Assembly (NCBI GenBank): GCA_964431205.1
Contig: CAYSIX010000033.1
Span: forward strand, 1-23,370
DNA: 23,370 nucleotides
Reading direction: 5' to 3'
From: CAYSIX01 sp964431205
GTDB lineage: Bacteria; Planctomycetota; Phycisphaerae; Phycisphaerales; Phycisphaeraceae
Shown here: piece after piece, positions 13,999 to 20,163 of the stretch
How the letters are laid out: each line of letters starts with the position of its first letter
Position numbering within the stretch: position 1 is the stretch's first letter
Position numbers and translations under genes: made by a program
The notes under the pieces: model-generated
What the model saw: only the letters and a program-made list of their open reading frames with translations
What the model was told of the DNA's origin: nothing
Databases searched by the model: none

Positions 13999-15009
13999 CT
14001 CCGCGATCACGTAGCGATCGATCGTCTGCTCCACCCATCGCCGCGAGGCGTCGACGTCCGTCGGCCTCTCCGCCTCGGCCAACCGCTTCGCCCGCTCAAA
14101 CATCCGCTTGTACAGCCGCTTGCCGTCGACCTCGCCACGCAGCGTGATTCGCGGGGTCTGGGCGAGCCGATCCAGCCACGCCGCCCGCACCCGCGACCAG
14201 AACGCCCCCGTCTTGCTCCAGTACGCACGCCCGGCGCTGAAGTCGTGGCCCTCGATCCGATCGTACTGGTTCAGGCCAACCTCGCGGCAGAGGATCGGCT
14301 CCTCGGCGATCGGCTCGCCCGATTCGTCGAGCACCAGCTTGTAGTTGTCCTGCTCGTGGTACCATCCGTCGGGGTAGATCGTGTGCCGGTTGACCGCCAC
14401 GAGCACGTGGTAGTCGTCCCGCTTGGTGTACTCGCGCCGGGGCAGCGGCCGCCACGTCGGGTTCGATTGCCACGAGGAGAGGTTGCCCTCGTGCGTCCAT
14501 CGGCCGACACCCGAGTAGCGCGGGCTGTCGTCCACCTGGTACACCGTCTGCGTCCACGTTCCGCTCACCTCGCCGGGCGAGCGCTTCCGCGTCGCCCACG
14601 TGCGGTGCCCGCGGTACTCGACCAACTCCGTGGCCTCGTACGCCCAGTCCTGACGCCAGTGCTTGACCACGCGCGGCTCGGCCGCCTCGCCGTCGTCCGC
14701 CTCCGCGTCCTCGTCGTTGAGCACCAGGATGTGCTGGAGCACGATCCGATCGCCCGTGTCCTCGACGACCTCGACGAACTCGGTCGCGTCCGCTTCATAC
14801 GGCTTTTTCAGATCGTAACCCGTGCGCAGCGGCACGGTCTCCATGAACTGGAACCGCACGCGGTACTCGCCCGCCATCGCGAGGATCGCGTCGCGGTCGC
14901 GCTCGAACGCCGCGGCCCGGTCGTCTCCGCGCGGCTCCGCCACCGCCACGCCGGCGGTCAGGATCATCAGGGCCGTGACGGTCGAGCCGGTCAGAGTGCA
15001 TCGTTTCAT
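13996..15009 (-). CDS. DUF6607-like secreted protein, last gene of a Fur-type operon
   Basis: A 337-residue exported protein with signal peptide MKRCTLTGSTVTALMILTAGVAVAEP. Its start is firm: AAAGGAGAACACC before ATG 15009, and the ATGA overlap with the preceding small gene shows translational coupling. Residues 90-170 carry a distinctive set: VLQHILVLND, VVKHWRQDWAYEATEL (116-131) and WTQTVYQVDDSPRYSG (152-167). I associate these with the DUF6607 family of Bacteroidota and proteobacteria, from memory and without a search. Trp/Tyr/His richness and lack of a catalytic motif suggest a binding or structural beta-rich protein. Its Fur-type promoter points to iron or another metal. No experimental function is known to me. 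Confidence 0.8.
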   Translation of the reverse strand: MKRCTLTGSTVTALMILTAGVAVAEPRGDDRAAAFERDRDAILAMAGEYRVRFQFMETVPLRTGYDLKKPYEADATEFVEVVEDTGDRIVLQHILVLNDEDAEADDGEAAEPRVVKHWRQDWAYEATELVEYRGHRTWATRKRSPGEVSGTWTQTVYQVDDSPRYSGVGRWTHEGNLSSWQSNPTWRPLPRREYTKRDDYHVLVAVNRHTIYPDGWYHEQDNYKLVLDESGEPIAEEPILCREVGLNQYDRIEGHDFSAGRAYWSKTGAFWSRVRAAWLDRLAQTPRITLRGEVDGKRLYKRMFERAKRLAEAERPTDVDASRRWVEQTIDRYVIAE

Positions 15010-15236
15010 GGTGTTCTCCTTTGGGTTTCGGGGTGAATATCGAACGGCTTGAGCGAATGGAGCTGTTCAGGATGCTCCCGCCACCACCGGTCGATGGCGG
15101 CGCCGAGCAGCAGCAGCTCGCGCGGGGTCAGGTGGACGGTGGCCTTTCCGAGCCACAGGTGAAAGCTGTCGTGGCTCGGGCAGTGGATCAGCCGGACGTA
15201 GTCGCACTCGGGCGGATCGGGCGTGTTCTGGCACAT
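15006..15236 (-). CDS. Small Cys/His protein (DUF6686-like, tentative)
   Basis: A 76-residue protein starting at ATG 15236 behind TTGAGGAACC. The TTG at 15251 is an open alternative but would lie on the ribosome binding site. The sequence has Cys2, Cys11 and Cys19 with several His residues (CDYVRLIHCPSHDSFHLWLG), then VHLTPRELLLLGAAIDRWW. The pattern of spaced Cys followed by a short beta-strand pair and a helix recalls small proteins annotated DUF6686, which is a tentative match from memory. It could bind metal through its Cys/His set. It sits between the pseudopilin (48-nt gap) and the DUF6607-like gene (4-nt overlap), so it is part of the same unit. No signal peptide, so it is probably cytoplasmic. 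Confidence 0.7.
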   Translation of the reverse strand: MCQNTPDPPECDYVRLIHCPSHDSFHLWLGKATVHLTPRELLLLGAAIDRWWREHPEQLHSLKPFDIHPETQRRTP

Positions 15237-15284
15237 GGTGTGGTTCCTCAAGACGTCGGGTCAGGCCGTGCGCTGCCGGGCGGC

Positions 15285-16043
15285 CTACGGGTCGCCGTCC
15301 CACAACCCGGGGCTGGTCTCGATCTCGTTCTCGCTTCGCGTGGCGGCGTGGCCGTCCATGAACCCGACGACGGCGCGGCCGGCCCACCGCAGGGCGACGT
15401 GTCCGAAAGCCGCCGGTTCGTCGCGGTCATACGCGCCCGTCGGCGGGCGGACCTGCTTGTATCCGTCGGGGTACTGTGGAAACAGCTTGCTGCGGCCCGA
15501 GGCGGCGACGAGCAGCCGGGCCGGCTGCCGCACCTCGACGACGCGCGTCAGCGGGTCCGGGCTGAGCACGGGGTGATACGGCGCGCCGAGCCTCTCGTTC
15601 AGGCCCAGCGACGGCACGAGGTTGGTCAGGTAGTTGTAGTAGGTCGGGTTGTCGGGGTCGTACTCGCTCAGGACGCCGGCCTGGTCGTTGACCAGCAGGG
15701 CGCCCTCGATGTTGTAGTCGAAGTAGGGCGCGAGCCGCCAGGAATAGCCGCTGTGCGAGCCGGCGTCGGTGTAGCCGGTCCTGGGGTCCCACAGCACGTC
15801 GCCGTAATTGTTGACGACCTTGTAGTCGGGCGTGTGCCGGGTGGTGGAGAAGATCCGACCGTCGTGATCGACGCTCCAGTTCTGGTGGGCGAGCAGGAGC
15901 ATGTGGGCGGCGGACATCTCGCGTGTCTGGCGGGACAGATGACGCGCCCGGCCGAGCACGGGCAGCACGATGCCGATCAGCAGGGCGATGATCGAGACAG
16001 TGACCAGCAGCTCGATGAGGGTGAATGCCGCGGTTCGTGTCAT
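15285..16043 (-). CDS. Type II pseudopilin with prepilin-type N-terminal methylation motif
   Basis: A 252-residue pseudopilin. MTRTAAFTLIELLVTVSIIALLIGIVLPVLGRAR is a classic class III signal: cleavage before Phe7, methylation of that Phe, Glu at mature position 5, then one membrane helix. The usual -1 Gly is Ala. The C-terminal globular part ends with HVALRWAGRAVVGFMDGHA, resembling the H-X-DG motif of planctomycete pseudopilins (DUF1559-like). ATG 16043 is preceded by CGGAGG. Such proteins are processed by a prepilin peptidase and build short pseudopili or act in secretion. It lies in the operon behind the Fur-type promoter, which is an unusual setting. No other secretion genes are in the window. 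Confidence 0.88.
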   Translation of the reverse strand: MTRTAAFTLIELLVTVSIIALLIGIVLPVLGRARHLSRQTREMSAAHMLLLAHQNWSVDHDGRIFSTTRHTPDYKVVNNYGDVLWDPRTGYTDAGSHSGYSWRLAPYFDYNIEGALLVNDQAGVLSEYDPDNPTYYNYLTNLVPSLGLNERLGAPYHPVLSPDPLTRVVEVRQPARLLVAASGRSKLFPQYPDGYKQVRPPTGAYDRDEPAAFGHVALRWAGRAVVGFMDGHAATRSENEIETSPGLWDGDP

Positions 16044-16081
16044 CGCAAGCCTCCGCGGGTCATGCGGGTGGGGTCCGAGAG

Positions 16082-16100
16082 CGGCGGCGGAGCGCCGCCG
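16082..16100. terminator. Intercistronic hairpin between the PEP-CTERM and pseudopilin genes
   Basis: Perfect 8-bp stem CGGCGGCG-GAG-CGCCGCCG in the 107-nt gap. It has no U-tract, so it may be an mRNA processing or partial termination point giving more PEP-CTERM message than downstream message. Confidence 0.4.
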
Positions 16101-16150
16101 GGCCCGGCCGGGCGGTGGCCACGGCCGAACCCGGTGGCGTCACGCGACGG

Positions 16151-16870
16151 TCACCGCCGCGAGGCGCCTCGTGACCGGCGGCGTGTGCCGGTGACCAGAG
16201 CCGCCAGCGTCAGCAGCGTGAGCGACGCGGGCTCGGGGACGGGCCCGGGCGCGGCGGCATCGATGACCGTGTCGGCATTGACGTAATCGAGCCGCACCGA
16301 AGCGAGGCTGGTGTGCTGAAGGCTGTCGAAGGTGATCTGGTAACTGTCGGCGGCGTCGAGCTGCCACTCGAGCCAGAGGAAGGTGGTATCGAACGGCGCG
16401 GCGCTCAGGCCGTGCTCGACCCGGGGCATGACCCCGCGATCGACGAGCTCGGTGGGTTCGAGGCCGTCGAGGGCGAAGTCGCTGAGCGGGCCGTTGCCGG
16501 GCAGGTAGGCCAGTTGCAGGACGACGGTGGTGTGGTCGGCGTCGTCGTCGAGGCCGGTCAGGTCCAGGGTGTAGGTGCCGGCGGTGCCGCCGGAGTAGAG
16601 GTTGCTGGTGGAGGTGACCAGGCCGAAGGGCGGGCCGTCCATGGGCTGGGGGACGAAGCCGTCGGCGCTGATCGAGGCGGAGCCTGTGCCGGTGGCGGTG
16701 ACGTCGGGGGCGTGGGGGCCGGGGAAGGAGCCGGTAAAGGTGTCCCAGTGGAAGGTGCCGGCGGGGTCGGTGAGCGGGGCTTCGAAGAGCTGGGGGTTGG
16801 TGGTCACCTGGGCCGCGGCGGTCGAGGCGAGGGTGATCGCGAGAGCCGGAACGAGGTAGTTGCGAAGCAT
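16151..16870 (-). CDS. PEP-CTERM sorting-domain surface protein, first gene of a Fur-type operon
   Basis: A 239-residue exported protein. MLRNYLVPALAITLASTAAAQ is a clear signal peptide, and the ATG follows GGAGGA at good spacing. The middle (residues 25-205) is a beta-rich, Thr/Ser/Asp-rich domain (WDTFTGSFPGP, GTYTLDLTGLDDDADHTTVVLQLAYLPG, YQITFDSLQHTSLASVRLDYV) resembling PEP-CTERM beta-sandwich proteins. The tail (from residue 211) is a full PEP-CTERM signal: VPEPAS, a hydrophobic helix (LTLLTLAALVTG) and RRRSR. Exosortase should sort or cleave it at the envelope. Nothing shows enzymatic activity. Position at the head of the operon suggests it is the most abundant product under metal limitation. 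Confidence 0.88.
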   Translation of the reverse strand: MLRNYLVPALAITLASTAAAQVTTNPQLFEAPLTDPAGTFHWDTFTGSFPGPHAPDVTATGTGSASISADGFVPQPMDGPPFGLVTSTSNLYSGGTAGTYTLDLTGLDDDADHTTVVLQLAYLPGNGPLSDFALDGLEPTELVDRGVMPRVEHGLSAAPFDTTFLWLEWQLDAADSYQITFDSLQHTSLASVRLDYVNADTVIDAAAPGPVPEPASLTLLTLAALVTGTRRRSRGASRR

Positions 16871-16999
16871 GAGTCGTCCTCCGAGCGCCCGAAGGCGGCG
16901 GTCGTGCCGCTGCGGGGTGTGTGAAGGGCCGGCGGTTGCCAGCGAGGCCCGGGCGCGGGAGACTCACGCAGGCGTCGGCCGCCAGCCGGCGTCAACCAC

Positions 17000-17038
17000 G
17001 GGCGGCCGCGTGTCCTGCCAAGGTTTGCGCGGCCGCCC
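17000..17038. promoter_or_regulatory. Perfect 11-bp inverted repeat in the leader of the Fur-type operon
   Basis: GGGCGGCCGCG (17000-17010) and CGCGGCCGCCC (17028-17038) are perfect complements around a 17-nt loop. It lies about 45-83 nt downstream of the predicted start of the minus-strand operon mRNA. On the plus strand it is followed by TTTT, like a terminator, but no plus-strand gene leads into it. A role as attenuator or as stop for antisense transcription is possible. Confidence 0.5.
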
Positions 17039-17058
17039 TTTTCCGTGTCGGATGCAGT

Positions 17059-17073
17059 TGAGAATGAATCTCA
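17059..17073 (-). promoter_or_regulatory. Fur-type operator (main box)
   Basis: TGAGAATGAATCTCA matches the symmetric Fur box form TGAGAATnATTCTCA at 13 of 14 informative positions. It lies about +10 to +24 relative to the predicted start of the minus-strand operon, a position where a bound Fur-family repressor would block transcription. Zur or another Fur-family member cannot be excluded from sequence. Confidence 0.75.
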
Positions 17074-17081
17074 GCTACATC

Positions 17082-17116
17082 GGACGGCAGTTTACTCATG
17101 CCAATCGCCCTGTCAA
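17082..17116 (-). promoter_or_regulatory. Housekeeping promoter of the PEP-CTERM/pseudopilin/DUF6607-like operon
   Basis: On the minus strand a perfect TTGACA (17116-17111), a 16-bp spacer and TAAACT (17094-17089) predict a start near 17082. The leader to ATG 16870 is about 210 nt. It is the only promoter in the window with a consensus -35 box. Confidence 0.7.
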
Positions 17117-17124
17117 GACGGTTT

Positions 17125-17139
17125 TGAGAATCGGTCGCA
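17125..17139 (-). promoter_or_regulatory. Second, weaker Fur-type box upstream of the -35
   Basis: TGAGAATCGGTCGCA has one perfect half (TGAGAAT) and 4 of 7 matches in the other. Its centre is 66 bp from the main box, about six helical turns, so two bound dimers would lie on nearly the same face and bracket the promoter. Confidence 0.4.
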
Positions 17140-17266
17140 AAAAAATGGATCGCCCCGACGCCGAGGGACGGGCGCGAATCCGCGAGCGGCATTCCCGGGA
17201 CCCCCAGATCCCCGGATCCCCTCGCCTCGGGACCCACACGCGCGCCCGGCCGCCCGTCGCCGCGGC

Positions 17267-17938
17267 CTAGCCCTGGAAACCGTAGTAGAAAAACCGCCCC
17301 AGCCCGATCGTGAAGATGAAGCAGCCGTACAGCGCGTGCTCGATCGACGCCGCCACCAGCGACTCGCTGCGCTGGTACGTCCGCATGAACATCCACCCGC
17401 CGACCGCCGTGAACAGCGGTGCGATCCAGTTCGGGAAGATCACGTGCGCCAGGCCGAACGCGATCGCTCCGAGCGCCGCGGTCGCCGCGGGCGAGCCCAG
17501 CAGCACGCCGTACCGCCGCACGAAGAACGCGCGGTACACCAGGTTCTGCGGGTACACCGACAGGACGGGGTAGAGCACCATCACCATCGCCCACACGCCC
17601 GGCCGCTGACGCACGAACTCGAACAGTCGCTCGGGCATCTCGACGCCCAGCACCGTTCGGCCCCGTACCGCCCACGCGAAGGCGGCGATCGCCCCGGCGA
17701 GCACGATGAACCGTCCCACGAGGCGGGGCAGCTCACGACGCAGCGAAGCCGTACGCCACAGCCGCGCCCGTTCGAAACCCGAGTCAAGCCACAGATAGAT
17801 CAGCACCGCCACGGTCACCAGCCACAGCAGCGCAAACAGCGGCGGCCGGGCGCCCGAGACGGCCAGCGCGACCGGCCCGACGCCGAACAACGCGATCAAC
17901 TCGAACCATCGCCGCGTCGATCGGTGACCCGCCTGCAT
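17267..17938 (-). CDS. CPBP/Abi-like intramembrane protein with altered catalytic motif
   Basis: A 223-residue membrane protein with about six hydrophobic segments. It resembles CPBP (CAAX protease/bacteriocin-processing) intramembrane proteins: VYPQNLVYRAFF (residues 128-139) stands where EExxxR is expected, FGLAHVIF (161-168) matches FxxxH, and HALYG (201-205) the third motif. Arg136, His165 and His201 are kept, but the motif-1 glutamates read Gln-Asn. Loss of both Glu suggests a non-proteolytic role or a divergent active site. The gene follows the CsgG-like lipoprotein by 33 nt on the same strand and is probably co-transcribed. The 396-bp gap behind it contains the Fur-type promoter region and no gene. 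Family membership is likely, function is not known. Confidence 0.7.
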   Translation of the reverse strand: MQAGHRSTRRWFELIALFGVGPVALAVSGARPPLFALLWLVTVAVLIYLWLDSGFERARLWRTASLRRELPRLVGRFIVLAGAIAAFAWAVRGRTVLGVEMPERLFEFVRQRPGVWAMVMVLYPVLSVYPQNLVYRAFFVRRYGVLLGSPAATAALGAIAFGLAHVIFPNWIAPLFTAVGGWMFMRTYQRSESLVAASIEHALYGCFIFTIGLGRFFYYGFQG

Positions 17939-17971
17939 CGGCCGCAGCGTAGCCGCCCCGCGCCGCCGCGG

Positions 17972-18493
17972 CTATCGGTACACCTGATCGTGCAGCGCCG
18001 CGACCGCCGCACGGATCAAAGCGTAGTCCACCGGCTCGCGCCAGCGCGGCGGGCGCGGGTTCGGCGTGGTCAGCACCGCCGCCACGATCTCGCCCGTCCT
18101 CGTGTCGATCGTCTTGAGCGACATCTGCGGCCACTTGCCGCCGGTGTAGCTGGCGAACACCAGCGCGTCGACGCCCAGCAGCTCGCGCACCTGCGCCCGG
18201 GTCTCGGCGTCGAGCCGGTCCGCGTCCTTGAGCAGATCCTGCTCGCCCAACGCCGACTCCAGGTCCCGACGCTCGACCATCGCCTGCGACGGGAACGCCT
18301 GCATGTACAGCGGGATCAGGAACTCCTCCTGCGTGCGCTGCAACCGACCGACGACCGCGACGCGGCGGTACTTGAGGTAGTCCGGCCGCGACACCGCGTG
18401 CTGGACCGCCGCGTGGCTGCGGCAGCCGACGACGGTCGGCGCCACGATCAGCACCGAAGCACCCAGAAGCATCCAGACCAGCGCACGACGCAT
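17972..18493 (-). CDS. CsgG-like lipoprotein
   Basis: A 173-residue predicted lipoprotein. The start at ATG 18493 is set by GAAGGGG upstream and by a signal MRRALVWMLLGASVLIVAPTVVGC with the modified Cys at residue 24. The mature part has RRVAVVGRL, MVERRDLESALGEQDLL and ELLGVDALVFASYTGG, then a strand with SLKTIDTRTGEIV. This is the core of CsgG/LpoB/TolB-N-like domains: an alpha/beta fold with a sensor-like VERxxLExxLxEQ helix. It is too short for the full CsgG pore, so a LpoB-like or uncharacterised envelope lipoprotein is more likely. It heads a pair with the CPBP-like gene. Confidence 0.75.
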   Translation of the reverse strand: MRRALVWMLLGASVLIVAPTVVGCRSHAAVQHAVSRPDYLKYRRVAVVGRLQRTQEEFLIPLYMQAFPSQAMVERRDLESALGEQDLLKDADRLDAETRAQVRELLGVDALVFASYTGGKWPQMSLKTIDTRTGEIVAAVLTTPNPRPPRWREPVDYALIRAAVAALHDQVYR

Positions 18494-18613
18494 CGCAGCC
18501 CCTTCATCGGCGGCGCAGCGACCGCGCCGCGTCAGGCGTTCATGATGGGTTTCATCGTGTCGAGGGCGGGTGTGGGGCCAAAAAACACTGTTCACGAGGT
18601 GTTCGAGCGGCGT

Positions 18614-19939
18614 TCACCCCGACGCGGGTTCGAGCGATCGCCGTTCGCGCGCTCCCGCCGGGCCGCCGTCAGTTGCCCGAGCCATCCGCGATGAGACGTC
18701 GGCCGCGTCCTGAGGGGCCGTCGCCTCCACGCGAAGCGGTTGCGGCCACGTCGCCGTGATCGCGTCCATGGCCGCGCCCGGCCGACGCGTCGCCGCCGTC
18801 CGTCGTCCCAGTACCGCCCGGTAGTGCGTGTGCAGCCGGCGCACGTGCGTGGTCACGTCGAAGTCGGCCGCCCGACGCCTGGCTCGCCGCGAGAACCGCG
18901 CCTGCAACGCCTTGTCCAGCAGCAGCCGGTGCAGCGCGAACGCCAGCGGCTCGAACTCGCCCGGCGGGACCAGCAGCCCGTGGACCTCATGCGTGATCGC
19001 CTCGGGCACGCCGCCCACGCGTGTGGCCACGATCGGCTTGCCCGCCGCCATCGCCTCCAGCAGCGAGAACGCCAACGCGTCCCGCAATGCCGGGAACACG
19101 AACACGTCGATCGCCGCCAGCACCTCCGGCACGTCCCGGCGGAAGCCGGCGAGCACCACCGCCTCTTTGAGGCCCAGTTGGTCCAGACGCGCCTCGAGCC
19201 GCGATCGCTCGACGCCCTCGCCCGCAATCAGCAGCCGCGCCTGCGGCAGCCGGTCCACCACGATCCGCATCGCGCGCAGCAGCGTGTCGTGCCCCTTGTC
19301 CGGCCCGAGCTGGCTGGTCACGCCGATCACCGGCGCGTCCTCGGGGATCCCGAACGCCCGGCGCAGCTCGCGCCGCGCCCCCACGTGCACGTCCGTGAAC
19401 TCGCGCGCGACGATGCCCGAGTGCAGCACCCGCACGCGTCGGCGGCGGATGCCCAGGTGGTCGGTAGCGTATTCGTCCGCGGCGCGCGACACCGCCAGCG
19501 CCGAGTCGGTCAGCTCCGCCGTCAGCCGGTGCAGCACCCGCACGTGCCAGGCCATCCGCCCCATGTCCTGGACGTGGGCGATCACCGGCGTGCCCGTCAG
19601 CCGCCCGGCGAGCCGGCCCAGCAGGATGCTCTTGTTCCCGTACAGGTGCAGCAGGTCGATCCGCCGCGAGACGATCAGTCGGATCAGTGACAGCAGGGGA
19701 CGCGGGCTCCACTTGCCGGCCGAGAGGAACACCGGGTCGAGGCCCACCTGCTTCAGCTCCTGCGCCGCCGGGTGCGGGTCGCGGAGGATGAACAGCGTCG
19801 GCTCGACCTCGTGGCGGTCCAGCCGCGGCAGCACCGTCTGGACGTACCGCGTCGCCCCGTGGATCACGCCCCGGGCGTACCCGAAGTGATCGGTGACGAA
19901 CAGGACGCGGATCGGTCGTCGGGGTCGCAGGGTGTTCAT
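18614..19939 (-). CDS. GT4-family glycosyltransferase
   Basis: A 441-residue GT-B glycosyltransferase of the GT4/group 1 type. The N-domain begins RVLFVTDHFGYARGVIHGATRY, a UDP-sugar transferase acceptor-side pattern with a glycine-rich loop. The C-domain has VIGVTSQLGPDKGHDTLLRA, LLIAGEGVERSRLEARLDQLGL, VVLAGFRRDVPEVLAAIDVFVFP, DALAFSLLEAMAAGKPIVATRVGGVPEAI and GLLVPPGEFEPLA. In the E-x7-E motif the first Glu is Asp, while the second Glu is kept. The last 60 residues are low-complexity and probably disordered. No signal peptide. It may add sugars to LPS, capsule or glycolipid; its divergent neighbours are LptF/LptG-type permeases, which is consistent with envelope glycan work. Confidence 0.93.
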   Translation of the reverse strand: MNTLRPRRPIRVLFVTDHFGYARGVIHGATRYVQTVLPRLDRHEVEPTLFILRDPHPAAQELKQVGLDPVFLSAGKWSPRPLLSLIRLIVSRRIDLLHLYGNKSILLGRLAGRLTGTPVIAHVQDMGRMAWHVRVLHRLTAELTDSALAVSRAADEYATDHLGIRRRRVRVLHSGIVAREFTDVHVGARRELRRAFGIPEDAPVIGVTSQLGPDKGHDTLLRAMRIVVDRLPQARLLIAGEGVERSRLEARLDQLGLKEAVVLAGFRRDVPEVLAAIDVFVFPALRDALAFSLLEAMAAGKPIVATRVGGVPEAITHEVHGLLVPPGEFEPLAFALHRLLLDKALQARFSRRARRRAADFDVTTHVRRLHTHYRAVLGRRTAATRRPGAAMDAITATWPQPLRVEATAPQDAADVSSRMARATDGGPAGARERRSLEPASG

Positions 19940-19992
19940 CGGCCGCCCACACGGGGGAAAGGGTTCGGCTCCGCCGGTCGGAGCGCGGGTCT

Positions 19993-19998
19993 ATTGTA
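19993..19998 (-). promoter_or_regulatory. Candidate -10 element of the glycosyltransferase gene
   Basis: Minus-strand TACAAT lies 53 nt before ATG 19939, giving a leader of about 47 nt. No -35 box is evident. For the divergent permease gene only a weak TATTCT (20146-20151), 12 nt before its ATG, is seen in the rest of this 224-bp spacer. Confidence 0.4.
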
Positions 19999-20163
19999 CC
20001 GGCGACGCGGTCCGATCAAAGCCCGAAACGAGACCGACTTTCGCGGCGATGGCGGCGATGGCCGGCGGTCGGGGCGGTGTGTGAAGGGCCGGTGCCGGCG
20101 TGGGCGGCCGGGCGGCGTGGGTTCGCCCGTCCGGCGCCGGGCCGATATTCTTCACCCGACGCC

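Noticed and set aside
15237..15251. TTG start at 15251 for the small Cys/His gene
   Set aside because: The AGGA serving as ribosome binding site for ATG 15236 lies in this stretch; ATG is the better start.
16992..17102. 35-residue minus-strand frame starting MSKLPSDVAE in the Fur-type promoter region
   Set aside because: Its ATG lies within the promoter spacer, upstream of the predicted transcription start, so it would not be on the mRNA; no ribosome binding site is evident.
17045..18694. 549-codon plus-strand frame across the CPBP-like and lipoprotein genes
   Set aside because: Arg/His/Gln-rich shadow crossing two genes and their spacer.
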